Assembly: GCA_034505235.1 (NCBI GenBank)
Contig: JAPDQY010000021.1
Span: 1-48,288, forward strand
DNA from: Coneutiohabitans thermophilus
Lineage (GTDB): Bacteria > Zhuqueibacterota > Zhuqueibacteria > Zhuqueibacterales > Zhuqueibacteraceae
Length of the DNA stretch: 48,288 nt
Reading direction: 5' to 3'
Shown here: piece after piece, positions 34,041 to 42,185 of the stretch
Layout of the letters: every line of letters starts with the position of its first letter
Numbering within the stretch: position 1 is the first letter of the stretch
Notes under the pieces: generated by a model
What the model was told of the DNA's origin: nothing
The model's input: the letters and a program-made list of their open reading frames with translations, nothing else
Databases searched by the model: none
Made by a program: the position numbers and the translations under genes

Positions 34041-34900
34041 CGCCCATCCTCGAACATCACCATCTCCTCGGCAACGGCGTGCGGCTGCATGTGGCTCACG
34101 CCGGGCCGGAGAACGGCCGGCTGCTCCTTTTCCTGCATGGCTTTCCGGAGTTTTGGTATGCCTGGCACCGGCAAATCGATTTTTTCGCGCGTTTGGGTTA
34201 TCGCGTGCTGGCCCCGGATCAGCGCGGCTACAATCTCAGCGACAAGCCACGCGGCATCGCTGCCTACCGTCTCGACCAGCTTGCGCGTGACATCGCGGGG
34301 TTGATCCAAACCACCGGCCGGCAACGCGCTCTGATCGTGGGGCATGACTGGGGCGCCGTGGTGGCGTGGTGGCTGGCGTTGCAGCATGCCGACTGCGTGG
34401 AAAAGTTGGCGGTTTTGAACGGGCCGCATCCGCGCGTCATGCGCCGTTACTTGTTGCACGACGCCGAACAAAGGCGCAAGAGTTGGTACATTTTCTTCTT
34501 TCAACTGCCCGGCCTACCGGAATGGCGCATGCGAAAAAACAACTGGGAAGTCGCCCGCCGCACCCTGCTGCAAACCAGCCGGCCCGGCACCTTCAGCCAG
34601 GCTGATCTGGAAAAATATTGCGCGGCCTGGTCCCAACCCGGCGCCGCCACCGCCATGATCAACTGGTACCGTGCCGCTTTGCGACACCCCCCCGGCCGCG
34701 CCGGCCGTGCCAGGGTGCAGATGCCGACCTTGGTGATTTGGGGCGGCCGTGACCGCTTTCTCCGCACCGAACTGGCACAAGCCAGTCTGGCGCAATGCCA
34801 GCACGGCGAACTTTTTCTTTTGGAAAATGCCAGCCATTGGGTGCAGCATGAACAGGCGCAAACCGTCAATCAACGGCTGCAGCAATTCTTCACGGCCTGA
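34037..34900 (+). CDS. epoxide-hydrolase-like alpha/beta hydrolase
   Basis: 287 residues. Catalytic layout of EphA/soluble epoxide hydrolases: HGFPEFWYAW (H34-P37 oxyanion motif), nucleophile Asp in GHDWGAVVAWW (D104), cap-domain WYRAAL with the ring-opening Tyr, acid D239 in WGGRDRF and H267 in SHWVQHE. An Asp nucleophile rather than Ser separates it from esterases; haloalkane dehalogenase is less likely because of the HGFP and cap Tyr motifs. Cytoplasmic, no signal peptide. Translationally coupled by ATGA to the OlsA-like gene, so it may act on a fatty-acid epoxide or in lipid turnover (inference). Confidence 0.88.
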   Translation: MTPILEHHHLLGNGVRLHVAHAGPENGRLLLFLHGFPEFWYAWHRQIDFFARLGYRVLAPDQRGYNLSDKPRGIAAYRLDQLARDIAGLIQTTGRQRALIVGHDWGAVVAWWLALQHADCVEKLAVLNGPHPRVMRRYLLHDAEQRRKSWYIFFFQLPGLPEWRMRKNNWEVARRTLLQTSRPGTFSQADLEKYCAAWSQPGAATAMINWYRAALRHPPGRAGRARVQMPTLVIWGGRDRFLRTELAQASLAQCQHGELFLLENASHWVQHEQAQTVNQRLQQFFTA

Positions 34901-35252
34901 TTTGATGAAAAGCATGGCCATCACACACTGCCCGGCATCCCGGCTGAGTACAGGAGAAAGCCCTTGCTTTTTCGCAGCGAAAGCCTTACCAATTTTGCCG
35001 TCGCTGCAGGGGCCGGCGGAAATTGCGAGCCGGAAGGATCTGTTCATCCCCGCTTCCCATCCGGCAGAGTGCCGGTGAAGCCTGGGAAAGAGCGGCGTGC
35101 ACTTCACCGACCGCGCATGAATACATGTGAACAGTCTTGGCCACAACGTTGTTTTGAACCGGCAGCCCCGGTTTGCCGGCTTGCGCTTCAGCGCCATGCG
35201 CCGCTGTGGCGGCAATGTGCCATCTTTCATCCCGCCCCGCCAGGGAGGAAAC
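34901..35252. other. intergenic, no gene seen
   Basis: About 350 bases between the hydrolase and the M48 protease gene. The protease frame stays open back to 35127, but that part has no family character and the strong ribosome site is further downstream. No promoter found with confidence. Confidence 0.55.
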
Positions 35253-36587
35253 ATGCCATCCCTTCTCATTCTGCTCGGCGCCGTGTTGGCGCTGTCGCAA
35301 CCCTCATTTGGCCAAACCGCCAATCCGCAAGTGCCGGACACGATGCTGGCCGGAGCGGCGGTCGATACGCTGCAACACCTCGCTGAGGAAGCCGGGCCGG
35401 TGGCAGTGCCGCCCGCCAGCGAAAAAGCGCTGCGCTATTACCGCAGTGGCAACTGGCTGTGGGGAGCGGGTTTGCTGTGGGGGCTGCTGGTGCCCGCGAT
35501 GTTTGTTTTCACCGGCTTCTCCGCGCGCCTGCGCCACGTGGCGCAAAAACTCGGGCGCAGGTGGTTTTTCGTGATCGGCATTTATTTCATCCTCTTTTCC
35601 GTGATCAATTTTGTTTTGGATTTTCCGCTCAACTTTTATGAAGAATTCGTGCGGCAGCATGCCTATGGTCTTTCCAATCAAACCTTCGGCAAATGGCTGG
35701 GTGATGCGCTCAAAGCGCTGCTGGTGGGCATGATCAGCGGCGTGCTGTTTCTCTGGATGCCGTACCTGCTGCTCAAAAAGAGTCCGCGGCGCTGGTGGCT
35801 TTACACCGGCATTTTGACCGTGCCGTTTCTGTTTTTCTTCATGCTCATCAGCCCGATCTGGATTGCCCCCCTGTACAACAAATTCGGCCCGATGCAGGAT
35901 CGCGCGCTGGAAGCCAAAATCCTGGCGCTGGCGGAGCGTGCCGGCATCGCAGGCAGCCGCGTGTTCGAAGTGAACAAAAGCGTGGACACCAAAACCGTGA
36001 ATGCCTATGTTTCCGGCTTTCTCGGCACCAAGCGTATCGTCTTGTGGGATACCATCATCGCCAAGCTGAAGGAGGAGGAGCTGATGTTTGTGATGGGGCA
36101 TGAAATGGGTCACTACGTCCTGGGCCATGTGGTCAAGAGCGTGCTGTTCTTCTCGGCGCTGATCCTGGTGGTGCTGTATGCCGTGCACCGCACGGCCGCT
36201 GCGCTGCAGCACAGGTATCATGCCCGCTTCGGCTTTCATCAGCTTGCCGACATCGCCTCGCTGCCGCTGCTCATGCTGCTGTTCCATCTCTTCTTTTTTC
36301 TCGCCGCGCCGGCCGGCCTTGCTTTCATGCGCCACAATGAGCATGAGGCTGACCGCTTTGGATTGGAAATCTGCCAGAACAACCGCGCCGCCGCGCAGGC
36401 TTTCGTGAAATTGCAGACGGAAAACCTCAGCAACCCGCGGCCGGGCTGGCTTTACAAGCTTTGGCGGGCCTCACATCCGCCCGTTGGCGAGCGTATTGAT
36501 TTCTGCAACAGCTATCGCCCGTGGGAAAAAGGTGAAGCTCTGCGCTACGGCGAGCTCTTTCAGAGTGTACCCGCTGGAAACAAGTGA
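35253..36587 (+). CDS. Ste24-like M48 membrane metallopeptidase
   Basis: 444 residues. Zinc protease of the CAAX-protease-1/Ste24 branch of M48. N-terminal signal-like helix (ending SFGQ near 20), a periplasmic stretch, then several TMs (about 68-90, 110-135, 160-180, 195-215). Catalytic HEMGH at 283-287, TM pair (about 300-320 and 345-360), and the third zinc ligand in the ExxAD motif NEHEADRFGL (363-367). SVDTKTVNAYVSGFLGTKRIVLWD is the conserved pre-catalytic block. C-terminal HPPVGERIDF matches the family end. The start is fixed by GGGAGG before ATG 35253. Bacterial members act in envelope protein quality control; prenyl substrates are not expected. Confidence 0.92.
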   Translation: MPSLLILLGAVLALSQPSFGQTANPQVPDTMLAGAAVDTLQHLAEEAGPVAVPPASEKALRYYRSGNWLWGAGLLWGLLVPAMFVFTGFSARLRHVAQKLGRRWFFVIGIYFILFSVINFVLDFPLNFYEEFVRQHAYGLSNQTFGKWLGDALKALLVGMISGVLFLWMPYLLLKKSPRRWWLYTGILTVPFLFFFMLISPIWIAPLYNKFGPMQDRALEAKILALAERAGIAGSRVFEVNKSVDTKTVNAYVSGFLGTKRIVLWDTIIAKLKEEELMFVMGHEMGHYVLGHVVKSVLFFSALILVVLYAVHRTAAALQHRYHARFGFHQLADIASLPLLMLLFHLFFFLAAPAGLAFMRHNEHEADRFGLEICQNNRAAAQAFVKLQTENLSNPRPGWLYKLWRASHPPVGERIDFCNSYRPWEKGEALRYGELFQSVPAGNK

Positions 36588-36656
36588 CCCGGTTCACAGC
36601 CGTGCGCCCGCTGCGTCACTGGTGGTGCCCCATCGTTGGGGCGCAGCCTTTTGTCT

Positions 36657-36673
36657 GCAGCCAGGCTGGCTGC
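36657..36673 (+). terminator. short hairpin between M48 and esterase-like genes
   Basis: GCAGCCA-GGC-TGGCTGC, a perfect 7-bp stem with a 3-nt loop, about 70 bases after the M48 stop. No U-tract. It could be part of an inefficient terminator. Confidence 0.35.
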
Positions 36674-36834
36674 CTGCGCCGGGGCAGGACGCGCGACCTG
36701 TTCGCGTTCTCACTGGATTCGCCGGAATGGCACGCCGGGGCCTGTGAGGAATCAGATCGACAGCAGGTGAGGCACTGTCACACCGCAATTTTTACAGAAT
36801 TCCGGCAGGCTGACAAGCGAAAGGGTCTACTGCC

Positions 36835-38589
36835 ATGATCACTCCCCCCAAAGTCAAGCATCCTGTTCTCGTTGCCGCGTTGCTTCTGCTGCTCGCTGCA
36901 AATGGCCAAACACTGGAGAAAAGCACCATGAGCCGGCTGCGTTTTGCCATTTCCTTCTCCGCGGAAAAAAGTCCCCGGCCGCTCGACGGCCGTCTGCTGC
37001 TGATGATTTCCGTCAATGACGAAAGGGAGCCGCGTTTTCAAATCAGCGACGATCCCGGCACCCAGCAAATTTTTGGAATCGATGTGGAAGGACTCAAACC
37101 GGGTCAGGCGGCGTTCATTGACGCCGGGGTGTTCGGCTATCCGCTCAAAAGTCTGGCGGAGCTGAAGCCCGGCGAGTACATGGTGCAGGCACTCCTGCAC
37201 AAGTACGAAACCTTTCATCTCGCCAGCGGTCACACCGTGAAACTGCCGATGGATCGCGGGGAGGGCCAGCAGTGGAACCGCGCGCCGGGCAACCTCTACA
37301 GCACGCCGCAGCGGATGATGATCGATCCGCGGCGGGCTGCGGTGATCAAAATCAATCTCGACCAGGAAATTCCGCCGATTCCACCGCCGCAAGACACGAA
37401 GTATATCAAGCATGTGAAAATGCACAGCGAGCGTCTGACGAAATTTTGGGGCCGGCCGATGGAGCTGGGCGCGTGTGTGCTGCTGCCCGAGGGCTTCGAG
37501 GAACATCCGGAAGCGCGCTACCCGCTGATGATTTTTCACGGCCACTTTCCCTACACCTTGGGCGGCTTCCGGGAGCAGCCGCCCGATCCCAATCTCGTGC
37601 CGGAATACAGCACCCGTTTCCGTCTGGCGGGCTACAACAAAATTGTGCAGGAGTATGCCCATCAATTTTACAAGGATTGGACGGGGCCGGATTTTCCGCG
37701 CGTGATTGTCATCGAGATTCAGCATGCCAATCCCTATTATGATGATTCCTACGCGGTGACTTCCGCCAATCTCGGACCGTACGGCGATGCCATCACCTAC
37801 GAATTGATTCCTTTCATCGAGCGGCAGTGTCGCGGAATGGGGGCCGGCTGGGCGCGTTTTCTGTACGGCGGCTCCACCGGCGGCTGGGAGGCGCTGGCGG
37901 CACAGATTTTTTATCCCGAGGAATACAACGGCTGTTTCGCCGCCTGCCCGGATCCCATTGACTTTCGCGCCTACACCGTGGTCAATATTTACGAACACAA
38001 GAACGCCTATTATCAGGAAGGCCCGTTCCAGCGTGTGCCGCGGCCCGGCCGGCGCAATTACCTCGGGGAGGTCAGCACCACGGTTGAGCAGTCCAACCAT
38101 CTGGAATTGGTGCTGGGAACCAACAGCCGTTCCGGTCAACAGTGGGACATTTGGGAAGCGGTTTTCTCACCGATGGGTGAAAATGGCTATCCCAAGCGCA
38201 TTTGGAACAAGCTCACCGGCGAGATCGATCCTCAGGTTGCCGCCTACTGGCGCGAAAATTACGATCTCGGCTACATTCTGCGCCGCGACTGGCACAAGCT
38301 CGGCCCCAAGCTGCGCGGCAAGATCCACCTCTATTGCGGCGACATGGACAACTACTATCTGAACAACGCCGTCTATCTCGTCGAAGAATTTTTGGAGAGC
38401 ACCAGCGATCCGCCCTACGACGGTGAGATTGATTACGGCGACCGCGCCGAACATTGCTGGAACGGTGACCACACCCGCCCGATTGCCATATCCCGTTTGC
38501 GCTATCATCAAATGTTCATCCCGCGTGCCATCAAGCGGTTGCTCGCCACCGCGCCACCCGGCGCCGATCTCAGCAGTTGGCGCTATTGA
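36835..38589 (+). CDS. exported alpha/beta hydrolase, esterase-like, unnamed family
   Basis: 584 residues. Signal peptide (to about 25, LLLAANGQ). Residues about 30-190 form a beta-rich N-terminal domain (FAISFSAEKSPRPLDGRLLL, VEGLKPGQAAFID, ELKPGEYMVQALLHKYETFH), followed by an alpha/beta hydrolase resembling the putative-esterase (EstD/antigen 85-like) fold: YPLMIFHGHFPYTLGG (oxyanion), nucleophile S347 in YGGSTGGWEALA, likely acid D503 in CGDMDNYYL and H540 in AEHCWN. AAAGGG 9 bases upstream supports ATG 36835. The nearby peptidase genes may point to a role in degrading external peptides or esters; the substrate is unknown. Confidence 0.78.
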   Translation: MITPPKVKHPVLVAALLLLLAANGQTLEKSTMSRLRFAISFSAEKSPRPLDGRLLLMISVNDEREPRFQISDDPGTQQIFGIDVEGLKPGQAAFIDAGVFGYPLKSLAELKPGEYMVQALLHKYETFHLASGHTVKLPMDRGEGQQWNRAPGNLYSTPQRMMIDPRRAAVIKINLDQEIPPIPPPQDTKYIKHVKMHSERLTKFWGRPMELGACVLLPEGFEEHPEARYPLMIFHGHFPYTLGGFREQPPDPNLVPEYSTRFRLAGYNKIVQEYAHQFYKDWTGPDFPRVIVIEIQHANPYYDDSYAVTSANLGPYGDAITYELIPFIERQCRGMGAGWARFLYGGSTGGWEALAAQIFYPEEYNGCFAACPDPIDFRAYTVVNIYEHKNAYYQEGPFQRVPRPGRRNYLGEVSTTVEQSNHLELVLGTNSRSGQQWDIWEAVFSPMGENGYPKRIWNKLTGEIDPQVAAYWRENYDLGYILRRDWHKLGPKLRGKIHLYCGDMDNYYLNNAVYLVEEFLESTSDPPYDGEIDYGDRAEHCWNGDHTRPIAISRLRYHQMFIPRAIKRLLATAPPGADLSSWRY

Positions 38590-38873
38590 TGCGGCTGCTC
38601 ATGCCCGTATTCGCGTACTTTGCCTCATCAAGCCGGTTTGACCGCCTGCTCCCGGCATCAGCCCGTGTGCGGGATACGAGAACGCCAAGCTGATATTGCT
38701 TTGCGTAACTCGGCGGCCTGGCGGTTCACAACATCGGCGTGGTCGGGATTTTTTTCTGGTCATTGCCATGCTCGCCTGCACATCTGGCACGATGAAAACG
38801 CAGCACCGTCATGCTGTCTGCCTGCAGGCATTTTCCGTGACAACGCCACAGGGAGCAAATCCAGGGAGGTGAG

Positions 38874-41348
38874 ATGAAACGATACGTCCTGCTCGTGCTG
38901 ATCGGCATTCTTTGTCATGCGCCCGTGTCGCTGCACAGTCAACGGCTGCCCACCGGCGCGTTTCATGACAATCGCAGTCGTGATTTTGACATTCATCACT
39001 ACCGGGCGGAGTTGACGTTTGATCTTGAACAGCGTAAAGTAAGCGGTCGCGCCACCCTTGCGCTTTCGCCGCTGCGATCCCTGCAAACTTTTGCGCTCGA
39101 TGCCTTTGACCTGCGCGTCAGCACGGTGAGCGGAGTGGACGGCCTGCGCTGGGAGTCGCGACCGCAGGCTCTCGCCATACATTTGCCCGGCACTTTCCGC
39201 CCGCAGGACACCCTGACCGTGACAGTCGAGTACGAATGCCATCCCGCCGCCGGCATGTACTTTCAACCCCATCCTGAGAAGCCCGGCCTGTTCCATGTCT
39301 CGACCTACGGCGAGGGCGGCAAACACGCCAACTGGCTGCCGATTTACAATGATGTCAATGACAAATTCTCCACCGAGATGGTGGTGACGGTGCCGGACCC
39401 GCATGTTGCCATTTCCAACGGCGAGTTGGTGGCGACCCGCACGCAGGGCGGGCGCACGACGTTTCACTGGCGCCAGCGCGAGCCGCATGCCAATTATCTC
39501 ATCACGATCTATATCGGTGACTTCGAGCGCGGCGAATTGCCGCCGGCCTTTGGTTCGATCCCGCTGGCCTATTGGGTGCCGCGCGGCCGCCTGGCGGAGG
39601 GTGCCTACGCCTTTCGCAACACCACCAGAATGGTCGAGTTTTTCTCGCAGCGTCTCGGCTATCGTTATCCCTGGGTGAAGTATGACCAAATCGCGGTGCC
39701 GGATTATGCCATCGGCGCGATGGAGCACACCGGCGTCACCGGCCATCGTGCCTGTGTGCTGCGCGATGCCGGCGCGCCCGAAGAATTCGGCCCGCCGGCT
39801 CTCGAGGGTTATGCCTCGCCCTGGAGTGCCGAGGCCACGATTGCGCATGAGCTGGCGCATCACTGGTTTGGCAACAATCTCACCTGCCGCAATCTCAGCT
39901 ACATCTGGTTGAATGAAAGCTTCGCGAGTTATTTGATGATGTTGTGGGATGAGGAACGGGCCGGCCGCGAGCAACTGCTGTTCGACGTGCAACTCGCCAG
40001 GGATGCCTATTTCCGCTACGTGCGCGAACAGCATCTCATCCGCGGCCTCGAGCATCATTACTTCGACGATCCCAACACCATTTACAACGAAGAGCACACC
40101 TATCTCAAGGGGGCCGCCATTCTGCATCAACTGCGCCAGGTGCTGGGCGATGAGGCCTTTTTCCGGGCGCTGCAGCATTATCTGCACAAGCATGCCTTTG
40201 CCAATGTTGTCAGCCAGGATTTGAAGGTTGCCATTGAAGAGGCCACCGGGGAAAATCTCGCCTGGTTTTTCGATGACTGGATCACCAACGGCGGCCATCC
40301 CTGCTTCGAGGTGAGCTGGCGCTGGCTCGCGAGCCGCCGCCTGATCGACCTGCACGTCAAACAAGTGCAGCCGTTGATCACCGGCCAGGATTTGTTCCGG
40401 CTGCCGGTTCGTCTCACCATTGCCACCTCTGCCCGCACCTGGCAGGAAAAGGTGTGGGTGGAGCAGGAGGAGCATCATTTTTTGATTCCCAGTGCGGAGA
40501 AACCGCTGCTGGTGAGTTTCGATGGCGAGGGCGATCTGGTGGCGGAGGTGCGCTTTGCAAAGGGACTGGAGGAATTGGTGTATCAGGCCCGCCACGATGC
40601 GGTTCCCGGCCGGCTGTGGGCGATCCGGCAATTGGTGCAACGTTATCCGGTTGCGGCGGTCACGGCGCAAACATTGACCGAGTTGCTGGCGGACAGCGTG
40701 TTTTGGGCGGTGCGTGCCGAAGCCGCGCTGCAACTCGGCGGCGTGCGCACGCCGTCGGCAGAGGCGGCGGTGAAACGCGCCCTGGCGGCCGCCGATTATC
40801 GCGTGCGCAAAGCGGCGGTGATTGGCTTGCGTGATTTTCCCGCAGCTTTTGCCGAACCGCTTTTGCGGCGGGTCATTGCCCGCGAGACGCACAGCGATGT
40901 GGTGGCCGCCGCCATTCTCGCACTCGCCAAAGCCAGCCCGCGGCAGTCGCCCGATTTCATTCTGGCACAGCTCGGCCGGCCCGCGTGGTACGATGAAATC
41001 ACCATTGCCGGTTTGCAGGCGCTGGCGCTGCTGGCGTCACCCGCCACGCTGCCGACGATCAAACGTTACACGGCTGCGCGTTACAATCAGGATGTGCGCC
41101 TTGCCGCGCTGCAAGCCTGGGAAGCCATCCAGCCTGACGATGGCGAGTTGCACCGGCTGATGCTCGAACTGATGCACTCGCCGGTTTATGCCCTTCAGCA
41201 ACACGCGCTGGAAGCACTCGGCCGTCTGCAAGTGGCGCAGGCGGCTGAACCATTGCGCCGTTTGATCGAACGCGCGGTGGATGACAACCTCACCGTGCTG
41301 GCACGCAAGGCGCTCGCTGAAATCGAACGCGTGCAAACGTCCCGCTGA
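38874..41348 (+). CDS. exported M1-family aminopeptidase with C-terminal HEAT repeats
   Basis: 824 residues. Zinc aminopeptidase acting outside the cytoplasm (signal peptide 1-22, APVSLHSQ). N-terminal M1 beta-saddle (about 35-230), substrate motif GAMEH at 281-285 (most M1 enzymes have GAMEN or GGMEN), zinc site H325, E326, H329 in HELAHHWFGN, third ligand E348 in WLNESFASY, and the transition-state Tyr region in NEEHTYLKGAAILHQL. From about residue 570, Ala/Leu-rich helical pairs (AVRAEAALQLGGV, YRVRKAAVIGLRDF, VRLAALQAWEAI) look like HEAT repeats, as in related bacterial secreted M1 proteins. The start is supported by GGGAGGTGAG. It probably trims peptides together with the M55 and M48 peptidases nearby. 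Confidence 0.93.
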   Translation: MKRYVLLVLIGILCHAPVSLHSQRLPTGAFHDNRSRDFDIHHYRAELTFDLEQRKVSGRATLALSPLRSLQTFALDAFDLRVSTVSGVDGLRWESRPQALAIHLPGTFRPQDTLTVTVEYECHPAAGMYFQPHPEKPGLFHVSTYGEGGKHANWLPIYNDVNDKFSTEMVVTVPDPHVAISNGELVATRTQGGRTTFHWRQREPHANYLITIYIGDFERGELPPAFGSIPLAYWVPRGRLAEGAYAFRNTTRMVEFFSQRLGYRYPWVKYDQIAVPDYAIGAMEHTGVTGHRACVLRDAGAPEEFGPPALEGYASPWSAEATIAHELAHHWFGNNLTCRNLSYIWLNESFASYLMMLWDEERAGREQLLFDVQLARDAYFRYVREQHLIRGLEHHYFDDPNTIYNEEHTYLKGAAILHQLRQVLGDEAFFRALQHYLHKHAFANVVSQDLKVAIEEATGENLAWFFDDWITNGGHPCFEVSWRWLASRRLIDLHVKQVQPLITGQDLFRLPVRLTIATSARTWQEKVWVEQEEHHFLIPSAEKPLLVSFDGEGDLVAEVRFAKGLEELVYQARHDAVPGRLWAIRQLVQRYPVAAVTAQTLTELLADSVFWAVRAEAALQLGGVRTPSAEAAVKRALAAADYRVRKAAVIGLRDFPAAFAEPLLRRVIARETHSDVVAAAILALAKASPRQSPDFILAQLGRPAWYDEITIAGLQALALLASPATLPTIKRYTAARYNQDVRLAALQAWEAIQPDDGELHRLMLELMHSPVYALQQHALEALGRLQVAQAAEPLRRLIERAVDDNLTVLARKALAEIERVQTSR

Positions 41349-41465
41349 AGCCGCGCTGGAAGTAGTGCCGGACGGATCGATGCAATTGCCGCCGGTCGTT
41401 TTTCAACATGCGCTTCCCGGAAATTCACCTGCCAGGCATGTCACCAGGAAGCTTGGACAAAACGC

Positions 41466-42131
41466 ATGGAACCCACCCGCCACCCCCGTGTGAAAATTTG
41501 CTGCATTCAAAATTCCGCCGAGGCACGGCTCGCCATTCGCCATGGTGCCGCAGCGCTGGGATTGGTCTCCGCCATGCCGAGCGGCCCCGGTGTGATTTCC
41601 GAAGAGCAGATCGCCGCCATTGCCAGCCACACTCCGCCGGGTGTCGCCACCTTTCTGCTCACCAGCAAGCAGGAAGCCACCGCGGTGATTGCGCAGCAAC
41701 GCCGCTGCGGCACCAACACCATTCAATTGGTGGACGCGCTGCAGGCGGGCACGTATGCCGATTTGCGCCGAGCCCTGCCCGGCATCAAACTGGTGCAGGT
41801 GATTCACGTCACCGGCGAGCAGGCCATTGACGCCGCCCTGCAGGTTGCGCCGCATGTCGATGCGATCTTGCTCGATTCCGGCAATCCCCATTTGGCCGTG
41901 AAGGAGCTCGGCGGCACCGGCCGCACGCACAATTGGCGCATCAGCCGCATGATCCGCGCAATGATCGATGTGCCGCTGTATCTCGCCGGCGGCCTGCATG
42001 CCGGCAACGTGCAGCAGGCCATCGCGGAAGTTGGTCCATTCGGCCTCGACCTCTGCAGTGGCGTGCGCACCAACGGTACGCTCGACGAACGCAAACTCGA
42101 GAAATTCTTTGAAAAAGTACGAACCTCATGA
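41466..42131 (+). CDS. TrpF-like phosphoribosylanthranilate isomerase family protein
   Basis: 221 residues, a single TIM barrel. TrpF isomerises phosphoribosylanthranilate in tryptophan synthesis. Here the N-terminal VKICCI corresponds to the family KICGI (catalytic Cys kept, Gly changed to Cys); IQLVDA, VQVIHVTGE, AILLDSGNPHLAVKELGGTGRTHNW (containing the general-acid Asp) and LAGGLHAGNV (phosphate site) follow, ending FGLDLCSGVRTNGTLDERKL. The second barrel unit, normally GFxFxxxSPRxV, is LGLVSAMPSGPGVI here. No trp gene is adjacent. It may be a divergent TrpF or a paralogue with another amino-sugar-phosphate substrate. The ribosome site is weak. Confidence 0.8.
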   Translation: MEPTRHPRVKICCIQNSAEARLAIRHGAAALGLVSAMPSGPGVISEEQIAAIASHTPPGVATFLLTSKQEATAVIAQQRRCGTNTIQLVDALQAGTYADLRRALPGIKLVQVIHVTGEQAIDAALQVAPHVDAILLDSGNPHLAVKELGGTGRTHNWRISRMIRAMIDVPLYLAGGLHAGNVQQAIAEVGPFGLDLCSGVRTNGTLDERKLEKFFEKVRTS

Positions 42132-42185
42132 ATCCAGGCGGCCCCGGTCCGCGGCTTTCCGCCACAGGCCGGCGCAGGAGATCGC

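Noticed and set aside
38760..40892. 710-codon open frame on the minus strand
   Set aside because: It lies antisense to the M1 aminopeptidase, has no domain, is His/Gln/Arg-rich as expected for a GC-driven shadow, and lacks a ribosome site.
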